Source of the DNA: Acidobacteriota bacterium
GTDB taxonomy: Bacteria; Acidobacteriota; Terriglobia; UBA7540
Length of the DNA stretch: 64,000 nt
NCBI GenBank assembly: GCA_023474345.1
Contig: JAMCXS010000019.1
Location: forward strand, 1-64,000
Direction of reading: 5' to 3'
Within the stretch, counting starts at the first letter, position 1. Each line of letters starts with the position of its first letter. Below the pieces are notes generated by a model, which was given only the letters and a program-made list of their open reading frames with translations, did no database searches and was not told where the DNA came from. The translations under genes and the position numbers were made by a program. Shown here piece by piece: positions 21,055-31,166 of the stretch.

Positions 21055-21504
21055 GGCCCCGTTGTCCTGGGTGATTCCGCCCCTGCCTTTACTCTGCCGC
21101 GCCTGCCGTCGGGAAATCTATCGCTTCGAGATTTTCGTGGCAAAGTTGTCATTCTAAACTTCTGGGCCACCTGGTGTCCGCCCTGCGTCATGGAAACACC
21201 CAGCCTTGAGAAATTTTACTCTGAGCTGAAATCCGACGGGGTTAGCGTCATCGGTGTCAGCGTCGACCAGAGCGGGCAGCAACTTCGGCAATTCGTTAAA
21301 GAATACCATCTCACTTATCCCATCGCTCGCGACCCCAACGCCGCACTCGCCCACCGCTACGGCACCTACAAATTTCCTGAAACCTACATCATCGGCCGCG
21401 ACGGCCATGTCGCCGAAAAGATCATTGGCACAACGGATTGGGTTGACCCGCGCATGATCGCCTTCGTCAAATCGCTCACCAACAACCGCCAAGCCTCGCG
21501 GTGA
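20968..21504 (+). CDS. TlpA-like membrane-anchored thioredoxin-fold protein
   Basis: MSKITIAKWVVVGLAGVVILWLVL anchor; FRGKVVILNFWATWCPPCVMETPSLEKF; ORF track opens at 20341 but homology starts near 20968. Confidence 0.92.
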   Translation: MSKITIAKWVVVGLAGVVILWLVLRPHSHGPVVLGDSAPAFTLPRLPSGNLSLRDFRGKVVILNFWATWCPPCVMETPSLEKFYSELKSDGVSVIGVSVDQSGQQLRQFVKEYHLTYPIARDPNAALAHRYGTYKFPETYIIGRDGHVAEKIIGTTDWVDPRMIAFVKSLTNNRQASR

Positions 21505-21573
21505 TCATTGGCACCAGACCGACACCGTGCCGTGAACATTTTATGCGTGGGCTGGCGCGGATCCCTAACAATT

Positions 21574-21655
21574 GGTAGCCGCGACGGTGGGTTCCCCGTC
21601 GCGGGCCTTTTTGCCATCAAAAACCCGCGACACAAAAACCAGTGTCGCGGCTACC
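21574..21655. repeat. 82-bp double-hairpin element with 12-bp terminal inverted repeats (ggtagccgcgac ... gtcgcggctacc)
   Basis: Direct reading; first hairpin ccgcgacgg..ccgtcgcgg is followed by gcctttttg and may double as a terminator for the TlpA gene. Confidence 0.85.
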
Positions 21656-21687
21656 ACTAACCCCAAAGCCGCGGAGCGGCGACAGCG

Positions 21688-21846
21688 GGTAGCGCAGAGT
21701 CTCGTTGTCCAGAGACTCTGCGGTTTATAAGGCATGCAATAATATGTAAGAAAGAGCGTGCGTTCGGAGTATGCTCACAAAGGCAAAGGCAGCTAGTGTG
21801 CTCGGCGGAAATGCCGCAGAGTTTCAAAACTCGAAGTTCTGCTACC
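21688..21846. repeat. inverted pair of REP-like hairpins (forward 21688-21726, reverse 21808-21846)
   Basis: Forward ggtagcgcagagtctc..gagactctgcggttt (11-bp perfect arms cgcagagtctc); reverse complement of the second reads ggtagcagaacttcgagttttgaaactctgcggcattt. Confidence 0.8.
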
Positions 21847-22012
21847 AGCTACCTGCCGGGTTCACGCATCGCGCCAGCAATTGAGCGGCGCCGAACTGGC
21901 GGTTTTGGCTGAGGCGACCCACGGGCGGCGGCTGGCGCGGGTGTCCTACACCGCAGTCCTTGTACGGGTGGCGCAGAGACGCCACCCTCCGTTTCCTCTC
22001 CGGGAAGCGGAA

Positions 22013-22861
22013 TCACCGGCTTTCAACCAAAGCGGCGCTGTAAATGCGCGCCGGGCTGCCCGTCTGAGAACGCGGCGCTGCTTGAGGCGAAGCGACGCGT
22101 ATGACCGGAGCAGGCTGGGAGCCGAAATGGTGCCATTGGCCGTCCGCGCCAGAGGCGCTGTAAATGCGCGCCGGGCTGCCCGTCTGAGAACGCGGCGCTG
22201 CTTGAGGCGAAGCGACGCGTATGACCGGAGCGGGCTGGGAGCCGAAATGGTGCCATTGGCCGTCCGCTACGTAGGTTCCGGGCGTTGCCGGCGATGTACT
22301 CCTTTGGGAATATATCGAAGGATCTGCTCCAACCGGCGTCGGGTCGGGCGGACCATAAGCAGCGCCATACCCAAGCATCGGGTAATTGTACGGACCGTAA
22401 GGGTACCAGGGGTAAGCCGAGTAGCCAGGATAGTACGAATAGTAGGGGTAGTAGGAATAGTAGGGATATCCGTAACTACCATACGCCCAATAAGGCCAGT
22501 AGGCCCATGGCCCCCATCCTAACCCGAAGGAGATCCCCCAACCGCCCCCGTAGCCGTAACCCCGTCCATATCCCCAGCCACCGTATCCGCCTGAGAAACC
22601 CCCATAACCACCGCGGAACCAGCCGCCACCGTAACCACCGTGAAATCCTCCGCGACCATAGCCATACCCGCCGTGGAAACCGCTGCCATGGAAGCCACCG
22701 CCGTGGAAACCGCTGCCATGGAAGCCTCCACCACGGAAACCGCCGCCGTGGAAGCCTCCGCCATGGAAGCCTCCGCCTCTACCACCTCGGGCCCAGGTGT
22801 TTATGCCGGCGGCACAGAAGGCAATTGCCAACGACAATAGAACGATATCCAACCTGCGCAT
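22013..22861 (-). CDS. secreted Gly/His/Tyr-rich low-complexity protein with duplicated C-terminal 40-aa unit
   Basis: Signal peptide MRRLDIVLLSLAIAFCAAGINTWA, then GGGFHGG/GGFHGSGFHGG repeats, YYSYYPYYSYYPGYSAYP, and two copies of ADGQWHHFGSQPAPVIRVASPQAAPRSQTGSPARIYSA. Confidence 0.75.
   Translation of the reverse strand: MRRLDIVLLSLAIAFCAAGINTWARGGRGGGFHGGGFHGGGFRGGGFHGSGFHGGGFHGSGFHGGYGYGRGGFHGGYGGGWFRGGYGGFSGGYGGWGYGRGYGYGGGWGISFGLGWGPWAYWPYWAYGSYGYPYYSYYPYYSYYPGYSAYPWYPYGPYNYPMLGYGAAYGPPDPTPVGADPSIYSQRSTSPATPGTYVADGQWHHFGSQPAPVIRVASPQAAPRSQTGSPARIYSASGADGQWHHFGSQPAPVIRVASPQAAPRSQTGSPARIYSAALVESR
22034..22267. repeat. 120-bp period direct tandem duplication (114 bp matched, one mismatch)
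   Basis: 22034-22147 and 22154-22267 match except gagcAggctgg vs gagcGggctgg. Confidence 0.95.
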
Positions 22862-23073
22862 ATGCCCCTCCTGTTTGGAAGCGTAGCACCCTTTCTGGCC
22901 TAAACCAACCGGTGATGAGTGACCCTACAGGAGCGGATTTCCTCAACTCACCTATCCCAAAAGTGCTCGTTTTCGACACCCGCGAAAAACATCGCTGAGC
23001 CGGACTCCACAGTTGCTCCCTATGCGATGCATTTTAGGGCAGAGAACCGGCGCTCATGGTACGGAATTGCTTG

Positions 23074-24219
23074 TTAGAGGCGGCCATCGCCCAAAGGGAA
23101 GGAGGCGTGAGCTGTGAGGGAGTGGTCGGCCTGTTCGCCCCTCACCAACTTATAGTATCCAGCCGCGGCAATCATGGCGGCATTGTCAGTGGAAAGCGTC
23201 GGGGAGGGGAAGAAAACCCCGAAGTTGTGTTCCTGCGCTGCCTGAGAAAAACGTTGCCGCAGAAGGGAATTACATGCCACTCCGCCCGATACGAAAATGG
23301 TGTTGACTTTTGTCTCCAACGCAGCCGCGATTGTGCGCTGAACCAAATCGGTGATTGCCGCCTCCTGAAAACTTGCCACCATGTCGAGGGTCGCCTGGGA
23401 GCAATGGGCTCGGAGGTCTTCACTATTTAGCTGATTCCTGAGGCTCTTACGCCATGCCTCGCGTTCTTCCGCTTCCGAGGCCAACGGCGTTCCCCGCACG
23501 CGATACAGGACCGCCGTTTTCAGACCCGAAAAGCTGAAATCGAGAGGGTTGCCTTTCATGCGGATACGCCCCAAGTCGTAGGCATGCGGATTGCCGTAAC
23601 GAGCCAGACGGTCGATAACCGGTCCTCCTGGATAGCCCAGGGCAAGCAGCTTGGCGACCTTGTCGAACGCCTCGCCGGCTGCGTCATCTCGCGATTGTCC
23701 CATGCGATGGTAAGAGAACAGCGGGGCGATGGCACCCTGGGAGGCACTAATTTCGACTCGGAACAGGATTGTATGTCCGCCGGAAACAACGAGAGTTACG
23801 TTTGGGAAACTGGAGCTGAGAACCGATGGGCCTGCCTGCTTTTGCGCGGCGTTGTGGAGTAGTACGGCGTGAATGTGGCCCTCCAGATGGTTGACTCCGA
23901 CCAGTGGTTTCTTCAGAGAGAGAGCCAACGCCTTACCATACACTAGCCCGACCAGCAGCGAACCGATCAGGCCCGGCCCTTCCGTGACCGCGACGCCTTC
24001 GATTTCCCCGAGGCTGACGCCGGCCTGGCGGCATGCTTCATCAACTACCGGAACGATTTTCCTCAGGTGTTCGCGGGACGCAAGTTCAGGCACAACCCCG
24101 CCGAACTTTTCGTGAATTGGAATCTGCGACGCGACCACGCTTGAGAGGATGCGCGTGCCGTCCGCTACCACGGCGGCTGCCGTCTCGTCGCAACTGGATT
24201 CGATGCCCAGGAGCAACAT
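23074..24219 (-). CDS. tsaD: tRNA N6-adenosine threonylcarbamoyltransferase
   Basis: LLLGIESSCDETAAAVV, GVNHLEGHIHAV, LVVSGGHT, VSGGVACNSLLR. Confidence 0.97.
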   Translation of the reverse strand: MLLLGIESSCDETAAAVVADGTRILSSVVASQIPIHEKFGGVVPELASREHLRKIVPVVDEACRQAGVSLGEIEGVAVTEGPGLIGSLLVGLVYGKALALSLKKPLVGVNHLEGHIHAVLLHNAAQKQAGPSVLSSSFPNVTLVVSGGHTILFRVEISASQGAIAPLFSYHRMGQSRDDAAGEAFDKVAKLLALGYPGGPVIDRLARYGNPHAYDLGRIRMKGNPLDFSFSGLKTAVLYRVRGTPLASEAEEREAWRKSLRNQLNSEDLRAHCSQATLDMVASFQEAAITDLVQRTIAAALETKVNTIFVSGGVACNSLLRQRFSQAAQEHNFGVFFPSPTLSTDNAAMIAAAGYYKLVRGEQADHSLTAHASFPLGDGRL

Positions 24220-24337
24220 GCGTCTAACCTATTGAGGTATCTTAGCATGCTTAAGCAAAACGATGTTTTGACTGCAGTGTAACATTGGCGATAGACTGAA
24301 GACTTTCAGGGACAATGCATCGACAATCTTTAGAGAG

Positions 24338-25222
24338 ATGACCATGAAGATTCGTAAAGCTGTGCTACCCGTGGCCGGACTGGGGACGAGATTTCTGCCG
24401 GCGACCAAGGCGCAACCGAAAGAAATGCTTCCCATCGTAGACAAGCCCCTCGTGCAATACGCAGTTGAAGAAGTGGCTGCATCCGGCATTCCCACAACGA
24501 TATTTGTGACAGGCCGCGGCAAGACGGCCATTGAAAATCACTTTGATGTTTCTTTCGAGCTGGAGCACGAACTTGCCGGCCGCGGCAAGGAGGACCTGCG
24601 CAAGCAAGTGCGCGAAATCTCGAAACTGTGCGACGTTGTCTATCTCCGCCAAAAGCACCCACGAGGGTTGGGGCATGCAGTTCTGATGGCGCGCCATCTG
24701 GTCGGGGACGACTCGTTCGCGGTTGTGCTCTCCGATGACGTGATCGATAGCCGTGTTCCCTGTTTGAAGCAAATGACCGACGTTTTTGCGGAACTCAACG
24801 GCTGCATCCTGGCGGTTGAGCGGGTTGAAAAATCAGCCGTGGGAAACTATGGGATTATTGATGCCGAGCCCGTTCCAAACTCAAAGTGGCATGGGCGTTT
24901 ATTCCGAATCAGAAACATGGTCGAAAAGCCTTCTCCCGCAGAAGCTCCTTCGAATTTGGCCATCATTGGCCGGTATATTTTGACTCCCACGATCTTCAAA
25001 AAGCTTGCTGCAACTCGGCGAGGCAAGGGAGGCGAGGTGCAGTTGACAGACGCACTCAAGAGCTTGCTCGACGACGAACCGGTCTACGGATTGATCTTCG
25101 AAGGGAAACGTTACGACGCAGGCGACAAGCTCGGCTTTCTTAAGGCCACAGTCGAGTTTGCCCTGAAGGAACCGAACCTCGGAAAACATTTTCGCAAGTA
25201 CCTCAAATCGCTCGATCCTTAG
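24338..25222 (+). CDS. galU: UTP-glucose-1-phosphate uridylyltransferase
   Basis: IRKAVLPVAGLGTRFLPATKAQPKEMLPIVDKPLVQYAVEEV; GEVQLTDALKSLL; KRYDAGDKLGFLKA. Confidence 0.96.
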   Translation: MTMKIRKAVLPVAGLGTRFLPATKAQPKEMLPIVDKPLVQYAVEEVAASGIPTTIFVTGRGKTAIENHFDVSFELEHELAGRGKEDLRKQVREISKLCDVVYLRQKHPRGLGHAVLMARHLVGDDSFAVVLSDDVIDSRVPCLKQMTDVFAELNGCILAVERVEKSAVGNYGIIDAEPVPNSKWHGRLFRIRNMVEKPSPAEAPSNLAIIGRYILTPTIFKKLAATRRGKGGEVQLTDALKSLLDDEPVYGLIFEGKRYDAGDKLGFLKATVEFALKEPNLGKHFRKYLKSLDP

Positions 25223-25341
25223 GCAAGAGGCGACGATGCCGTTCTTGTATTTGAGCCAAGGCGGCTTACCCTGCTAATGCACTGTTTTCTACTGTCGAGG
25301 GGAAGAACTCCAGGGCATCGGAAGCCACGGCAGGAGGAAAG

Positions 25342-25827
25342 ATGAAGGATGATCAAGCGTCCTTACGCAAGCACTTAGCTTATTTACTCCAAGGCGGCGG
25401 CGCGCACGTCGATTTCGATACGGCTGTTGCCAAGTTTCCTGCAGCGCTGCAAGGAGTAAAGCCGGCAGGGATTCCACACACAGCATGGCGATTGCTTGAG
25501 CATATGCGGATCGCCCAATGGGATGTCCTGGAATTCAGCCGAAATCCCAAACACGCATCTCCCGAATTCCCGGAGGGATACTGGCCCCGGGGAGATGCGC
25601 CTCCCAGCAGGAACTCCTGGGCGCAATCCGTGAGAGCCTTTCGCCGGGATCTTAAGGAAATGCAAGACCTGGTGGCTGACCCTGCGACCGACCTTCTTGC
25701 GAGAATTGCCCACGCAGACGGGCAAACCATTTTACGGGAGGCGTTGCTGGTCGCCGACCACAACGCATATCACTTGGGAGAACTCGTTACGGTCCGGCGC
25801 TTGTTGGGGGCTTGGCCGGAAGGCTGA
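25342..25827 (+). CDS. DinB-like domain protein
   Basis: Helical bundle ORF with LLEHMRIAQWDVLEFS and DHNAYHLGELVTVRRLLGAW, typical of DinB superfamily metal-binding His positions. Confidence 0.8.
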   Translation: MKDDQASLRKHLAYLLQGGGAHVDFDTAVAKFPAALQGVKPAGIPHTAWRLLEHMRIAQWDVLEFSRNPKHASPEFPEGYWPRGDAPPSRNSWAQSVRAFRRDLKEMQDLVADPATDLLARIAHADGQTILREALLVADHNAYHLGELVTVRRLLGAWPEG

Positions 25828-25901
25828 AGGATCCTTGAAACACAAGCGGACGGCTCGCCAGCCGATGGCACAGGATTTTCTTCCCGTTATGGCGCCAGGT
25901 T

Positions 25902-26210
25902 CTATTTGCTCGAGGACGATGTGGGCTCGACCGATTTGCTAGCGGACGAGGAAGATGTTTCCCCAGACTTTGCGGATTCCGTTGCCGATGACCGGTTGGA
26001 TCTTCGGCCCCCCTCGCTCGATGACTTTCGGGCATAGTCAGTCACATACCATCCTGTCCCCTTGAACTGAATCGCAGGGGCGGAAATGATGCGGGCCAGC
26101 TCACCGCCGCAAGCTTCACAAGTTGTTAAAGGGGAATCACTGAACTTCTGTATCTTCTCGATTCGCGAACCACACTTGCCACACTTATATTCGTATAGAG
26201 GCAATGCCAC
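25902..26210 (-). CDS. FmdB-family zinc-ribbon protein
   Basis: MALPLYEYKCGKCGSRIEKIQKFSDSPLTTCEACGGELARIISAPAIQFKGTGWYVTDY. Confidence 0.93.
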   Translation of the reverse strand: MALPLYEYKCGKCGSRIEKIQKFSDSPLTTCEACGGELARIISAPAIQFKGTGWYVTDYARKSSSEGGRRSNRSSATESAKSGETSSSSASKSVEPTSSSSK

Positions 26211-26534
26211 CTCCTAATTACAGCAAAAATAAATTATAACAACGCATTCAAACGGCAGTCAAAAAAGAACACGCGCTACGCTCCCTTTTTCAGATGCAAA
26301 TCCCATTGTTTCAGGGCATTGGTGTGTGCAGAGACGAAGATCCCATCAACGAAGAGGAAATTTCATCTGGCTGAGTTTCAAAAAGCTGAGGCAGCCGGAA
26401 ACCTGCCGTAGCATACAAAGAAGTAAGCGAAAAACTCCCTCAGACTGACGGCCAGGCTCCGTTTCAGGAAACAGCAGAGCCTGTTTTTGGACAATGTTAG
26501 GGATTACTTTATCCCGGAAGATTTGAAGCGTTTC

Positions 26535-29500
26535 TTACCTGAAACGCTTCCGGAATTTCAGTTCAAGACCGAAGATTCCGTTCTGGTCGCGAAAGCCGCG
26601 CACCGCCATACGCGGATTGACAGTCCATTCAAACTCGAAAATCCGGTACTGCGAGTTTGCCGTGGTGGTTTCGTACGTAATAGTGAGCTGTGGCGAGACT
26701 TGCTGTTCAATGGTTAAGACAGGTCCTCCCAACGTTCCGAGCTCAGCTGAGTACGGAACAAGCTTTACGCGGCTCACGCCAAACAGGCGCTGAACTCTGC
26801 CCGTAAACTGACTGGAAAGTGCCTGGGAAAGCAGGGCGCTAGCACCCATAGAGGAGAAGGAGTTTCCGCTGGCAGGAGCAAATTCATTCAGTCGTCTGGA
26901 GTATCCGAACGCCAGCAGCGAGAGGATATCCTCGGTGGGTAACGGGGGATCAGAGCGGTAGGAGAGTCGAATTCGGTCGGGCGGACCAGAGACTTCCAGG
27001 GTTAACTCGTACTTGTCGATACGCGTCTGGACCTGGAGGTCAACGACAGGTTCAGTCTGAAAGGGGTTCGTCATCGATATCTCGCCGCGCGAAAGCGTGT
27101 AGCGATTGCCGCGGAAAATTGCATCTCCGCTCCGCAGATACACATTTCCCACTGCTACCGGGTTGGCCAGCGTTCCTTGCAGGCGCGTATCGATATCCGA
27201 AACGACGCGCAGGTTATGCGTCTCGATCCGCACAGGCCGGGTTGAGGCGACACGGACGTTCAGATTGATCCTGGAGGCGAAGGGCAAAGCGACCCCGAGG
27301 GAAGAATTTTCAAGGGGCTTATTGCTTCCCGTGATCAGGTCGATAAGACTCAGGTTTTCGCTCGCGAAAATATTGCGGATTGTAATCTCTCCGTTCAGTT
27401 GTCCGCGGGCTGGCGTTCCTCGGAGTACCAAGTCCCCATCCAACAGAGACGTGAAATCCGAAGGGAAGCGCACACGCACTTGGGAGAGCTTGGTCCGAAT
27501 CGTGTATCGAAAAATATCCTGCAGCGCGACGTAACCGGCGAAACTTACCGTTCCTCCGCCAATCGTGCCTTTCAAGGAAGAGATGATTCCTCTTTCTCCT
27601 TCAAGTTTGATCGTGCCGTTCAGCGCATTCACACGGAAGGGGAGATCCCCGTATCCCAAATTCACGTCGTGAATTTCGACCATCCCCGCCATTCGCGGCT
27701 GCGCCAGTGTCCCTCCGACATGCACTTCCAGAGTTGATCCTCCCGTCGCCTGTATTTTGGCTGCCACCATGCTCAGGAGGGTTGCAGCCGTCGTTCCCTT
27801 GGCTGTCAAGTCAAGTGCGGGAGGGTGGGCGAAATGGATAGAGCCGCCGACTTCGAGGTTCGTCGCCGGTCCTTGCATTCGAAACCGGTTAAACTCCAGC
27901 CGGCGGCCGGCATATTGAACCTGGATGGGGTTTTCATTCGCCATCTTGATGGCGGGAAAATTCACTTCCAAACGTCGCACTTGGCCGCTTGCCGTTATAC
28001 GGCTTGCCTGCCTGACGGGTCCCTTTAGGGTGAAGGATCCGCTCGCGACAACCTGTGCGCCCAGCGTGCGCGCTACAAACTGCTCGATCCACGGGTCCAA
28101 GTGAAAATCCGTGTACTGGCCGGACATCTGCATAGGCCACTCGTTGCGCGTCTCTATATTTCCGCTAAATTGAACCCTGCCTCCTGTTCCTACCCCCTCG
28201 ATTTGCAACTGGATTTGATGTCCTTGCCAGTTGGCGTTGCCGTGAATGCTTCCAAATGATTGTCCTTTCCAAGCGAGCTGGTTTATGTCCAGAGTGGAAC
28301 GGACTCGCGCATCATCGAAAGTCCCTTCGCCGTTCACGTCAAAATTGACAAGGCCCAGGACTGCTCCGGCAGAGTCGGAGACGGCTCGTTCGGGATGGAG
28401 GAGTTGGAGTTTGCTGAGAGGGAAATCCCGTCCATGCAATTGGGCGGAGAAGGTTCGCTGGGCAGGATCAAGACGCAGTTGGCCGCTGGCCTGACCGCGT
28501 CCTTCGACGATTTTGAGCTTGTCAACTTCCCATGCGGAGCCGCTGACGCGGACTTGCGCGGATAGCGAATCGAATGGAAAACCGGCAAAGTCGCCGTTGT
28601 GAACCGTGAACGTACCTACCCCCGAAAGGTTTTCCAGCGTGCCCCCGGCCTGAACCTGGCCTGTCAAAAAACCTTGCATGGCAGGCTTCAGATTCAAGGC
28701 AGCGCGCAGCCCCGCGATCGGAGTCTCCCGCGCTGCGGCCTTAAGATGGATATGGCTATTACTATGGAGTGTCCAATTATCCAGGCTTGCTTGGGCGTCA
28801 AGCGTCAAAGTGCTTGTGCCCAGTTTCAAGCGACCTGAGCTTATGCTCGTGCGGTCCGGGGCTCCGAAAATATTTGCCTGGAAACCATCCCAGGGCCACC
28901 CGCCGTAATCGAAAGGTCCGGTTTCCAGATAACCGTCAATTTCCGGATGGCTGAAGGTTCCGGATATCTTGCCGGCAAAAATTGCCTGGCTTCTGAGGAC
29001 AAGGGACAACGGTTTCTTAGTTTCGATAAGAATCCTTGCCAGAGGACGCCATTCATCAAAATCTGAAGTCACCACCTTGACTGCCAACGATGTTTGAGGG
29101 GCACCGAATGCACCCTGAGCTTCTAAGGTGGAATGAGGGGTGGAAATTCTAGCATCCTCGAGATTCACCAGGGTTTCGCGCCCTACTGCGACAGATCCTT
29201 GCGCCAGGCCGTTGAGCGGAAGCCCGCCCCGAGCAGCTACCGTCGGGGCACGGAATTGAAGATCAAATTGGCCTTGGAATCCGGAGCGTTGCTGCCAACT
29301 CGCCTGTACCTTCCCATGGATCTGCGCCAAGGGGTGCAAAACCGCGATTACGCCGGAAGCTTCTGGAATTGATTCGAGAAGGGTATGAAGGTTCAAATCC
29401 TCGACCTGACCGCTGAAATCGAGGCTGGGATAAGAATTCTGCAAGGAAACGGTCGCTTCGCCTTGCGCTCTTCCTTCAAGTCCGGCAAAAACGACGTTGG

Positions 29501-30515
29501 TCAGCTTCAGGTGCTGTTGCTCAAATATGTAACGCGACGAAAGGCTTATCACACCGGGCTTGAATCGAGGAATGGTCAACTCAAGTTCGCGCGCCTCGGC
29601 ACGGCCGCGGACCTTCAGTCCCGCCTCGCCGTAAGAGCCCTTTCCTTCGACATACAGGTACCCCTTTTGCACTGCGGTGATGCGCAGATCCCTTGTGAGT
29701 TGCTCGAGGCCGCCATTGCTCCGAAATTCGAAGTTGCCGGTGAGTTGAGGCTCCCAGTGGAATGAGCCGCTTGCCTGGCCCCGAAGGTTCGCTATTTGCC
29801 AGCTTAATGAAGATACCTGGACGTGATTGCCCGAGAGCTGAAATGTGGTGGCGAATGATAGAGGTGGCAACTCTCTAGACTTCCAGTTGAGGACCGTATT
29901 CGAGGAAGCGATTGTCCCCAGATAATGTTGATCGTGACTCAGTCGCAACTGAATTGCTACATTGCGGGCCGCAACTTCAAAAGGCAAACGACGATTGTTC
30001 CAGTTCAGGGTGGTGTGGGCTAACGTTAGTTGGCGAATTTTGAGGTCCATTAAATCCTTGATGGTTCGCCTGTTCTCTGGCGTGATTCGAGCCCCTGGCA
30101 GGTTGGTTGAGCCATCGGGGTAGCTTATTAGCCGGATCTCCGCCTGTTGCCACTCGAGGACTCGCAATAGCAGCCGAAATCGGAGCAAAGAAGCAGGACT
30201 AATCTTGACAACGACCTCATGTGCAGAAAAAAGGGGCTGCCCGGAGTTCGTCTCGCGGCCGTGAATGATGAGTTGCCGGGCACTGACCCTGAGGTCCAGG
30301 GGGCGGAAACCCATTCCGACGATTTCAACTTTTCCGCCTGTGATCTCTTCCAGGCTTCCCTGGATGCGATGTTCAAGGGCGTGCCGAAACCTGGGAGTGC
30401 TTGCCAAGCCTATCAGCACTCCAAATACGACGAGGGTAATTCCCATCGCACGGATGAGCCAATCAACAAGTTTCGGTACCCCTCGGATTCTGAATTCCAC
30501 TTCTTCTTCCCCCAA
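26535..30515 (-). CDS. tamB: TamB-like translocation/assembly module protein (1326 aa)
   Basis: N-terminal TM, long beta-helical/AsmA-like repeats, C-terminal DUF490 signature (NPFQTEPVVDLQVQTRIDKYELTLEVSGPPDRIRLSYRSDPPLPTEDILSLLAFG). Confidence 0.92.
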   Translation of the reverse strand: MGEEEVEFRIRGVPKLVDWLIRAMGITLVVFGVLIGLASTPRFRHALEHRIQGSLEEITGGKVEIVGMGFRPLDLRVSARQLIIHGRETNSGQPLFSAHEVVVKISPASLLRFRLLLRVLEWQQAEIRLISYPDGSTNLPGARITPENRRTIKDLMDLKIRQLTLAHTTLNWNNRRLPFEVAARNVAIQLRLSHDQHYLGTIASSNTVLNWKSRELPPLSFATTFQLSGNHVQVSSLSWQIANLRGQASGSFHWEPQLTGNFEFRSNGGLEQLTRDLRITAVQKGYLYVEGKGSYGEAGLKVRGRAEARELELTIPRFKPGVISLSSRYIFEQQHLKLTNVVFAGLEGRAQGEATVSLQNSYPSLDFSGQVEDLNLHTLLESIPEASGVIAVLHPLAQIHGKVQASWQQRSGFQGQFDLQFRAPTVAARGGLPLNGLAQGSVAVGRETLVNLEDARISTPHSTLEAQGAFGAPQTSLAVKVVTSDFDEWRPLARILIETKKPLSLVLRSQAIFAGKISGTFSHPEIDGYLETGPFDYGGWPWDGFQANIFGAPDRTSISSGRLKLGTSTLTLDAQASLDNWTLHSNSHIHLKAAARETPIAGLRAALNLKPAMQGFLTGQVQAGGTLENLSGVGTFTVHNGDFAGFPFDSLSAQVRVSGSAWEVDKLKIVEGRGQASGQLRLDPAQRTFSAQLHGRDFPLSKLQLLHPERAVSDSAGAVLGLVNFDVNGEGTFDDARVRSTLDINQLAWKGQSFGSIHGNANWQGHQIQLQIEGVGTGGRVQFSGNIETRNEWPMQMSGQYTDFHLDPWIEQFVARTLGAQVVASGSFTLKGPVRQASRITASGQVRRLEVNFPAIKMANENPIQVQYAGRRLEFNRFRMQGPATNLEVGGSIHFAHPPALDLTAKGTTAATLLSMVAAKIQATGGSTLEVHVGGTLAQPRMAGMVEIHDVNLGYGDLPFRVNALNGTIKLEGERGIISSLKGTIGGGTVSFAGYVALQDIFRYTIRTKLSQVRVRFPSDFTSLLDGDLVLRGTPARGQLNGEITIRNIFASENLSLIDLITGSNKPLENSSLGVALPFASRINLNVRVASTRPVRIETHNLRVVSDIDTRLQGTLANPVAVGNVYLRSGDAIFRGNRYTLSRGEISMTNPFQTEPVVDLQVQTRIDKYELTLEVSGPPDRIRLSYRSDPPLPTEDILSLLAFGYSRRLNEFAPASGNSFSSMGASALLSQALSSQFTGRVQRLFGVSRVKLVPYSAELGTLGGPVLTIEQQVSPQLTITYETTTANSQYRIFEFEWTVNPRMAVRGFRDQNGIFGLELKFRKRFR

Positions 30516-30518
30516 GGC

Positions 30519-31166
30519 TCAGTTCGAATGAATCGTGACCCGGTTAACGGATTTCAACCGTTCCAGCCACTGCTCGAGCAGTTGATTTATTTTTCTTTGC
30601 ACAACAATTTCCTGGATCTTGTCGCGAACATCGGCAAGCGGCGGCGGGGGCGTGCTATGACTCCTGGCATACTCCGGAACAAAAGTCTCTTTGTAGTAAG
30701 TTTCGACTTCATTCGGGTCGGGGTACGCGCCGGGCCTCAGCCGTTCATCGATCATTCTTAGCGTCCGTTGGTAAACCTCCAGCCGCTTCAGCACCTGCTG
30801 CTCGGTCATGCCAAGCGCCTGGAGTGCTGATCGGTATGCTGCGTTGCTGGGAAATTCCTTGCGGACCTGGCTCAAGGTGTTCTCGGCCGCTTTTTTAGAG
30901 TTTGCTGATCCCGTGGCTTCAACGCTCATCTGCTCTGCAAGCAGCTTTTGACTAATCAATCTGTTCAGGACGGCTTTACGGACGGCGGGGTCGGGCGAGC
31001 CTGTCGGAGGCTGGCCCTGAAGGAATAGTTCAAGGTGGTATTCCTCTTCGACATCACGCTGGGTGATGGCGACATGGCCGATGGAGGCAACTACCCGGTC
31101 CAGAGTCTCTCCTCCGGCGGGCCTGGGCAGCAGCGTCAGTGTGCAAGCTACTATCCAGGTGATCAG
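30519..31166 (-). CDS. SurA N-terminal-like periplasmic chaperone domain protein; start codon unclear
   Basis: ORF track gives 30519..30959 from an internal TTG. The frame stays open upstream and encodes LLITWIVACTLTLLPRPAGGETLDRVVASIGHVAITQRDVEEEYHLELFLQG; a CTG at 31166-31164 overlaps the bamA TGA stop at 31165-31163. Confidence 0.7.
   Translation of the reverse strand: MITWIVACTLTLLPRPAGGETLDRVVASIGHVAITQRDVEEEYHLELFLQGQPPTGSPDPAVRKAVLNRLISQKLLAEQMSVEATGSANSKKAAENTLSQVRKEFPSNAAYRSALQALGMTEQQVLKRLEVYQRTLRMIDERLRPGAYPDPNEVETYYKETFVPEYARSHSTPPPPLADVRDKIQEIVVQRKINQLLEQWLERLKSVNRVTIHSN

Noticed and set aside
22519-22800. Regularly repeated ~15-bp units that could suggest a CRISPR array
   Set aside because: Units are contiguous, degenerate, in-frame GGFHG codons without unique spacers; no cas genes.
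22285-22998. 237-aa plus-strand ORF rich in RGNRCHGSHRRG
   Set aside because: Antisense of the Gly/His-rich gene; repeats arise from the opposite strand low-complexity coding.
26462-26496. caggctc...gagcctgttttt hairpin as a terminator
   Set aside because: T-run is on the plus strand where no gene is upstream; tamB and the FmdB gene run on the minus strand, so role is unsupported.
29385-29408. tRNA T-loop-like ggttcaaatcctcgacc
   Set aside because: Lies inside tamB and no cloverleaf can be drawn around it.
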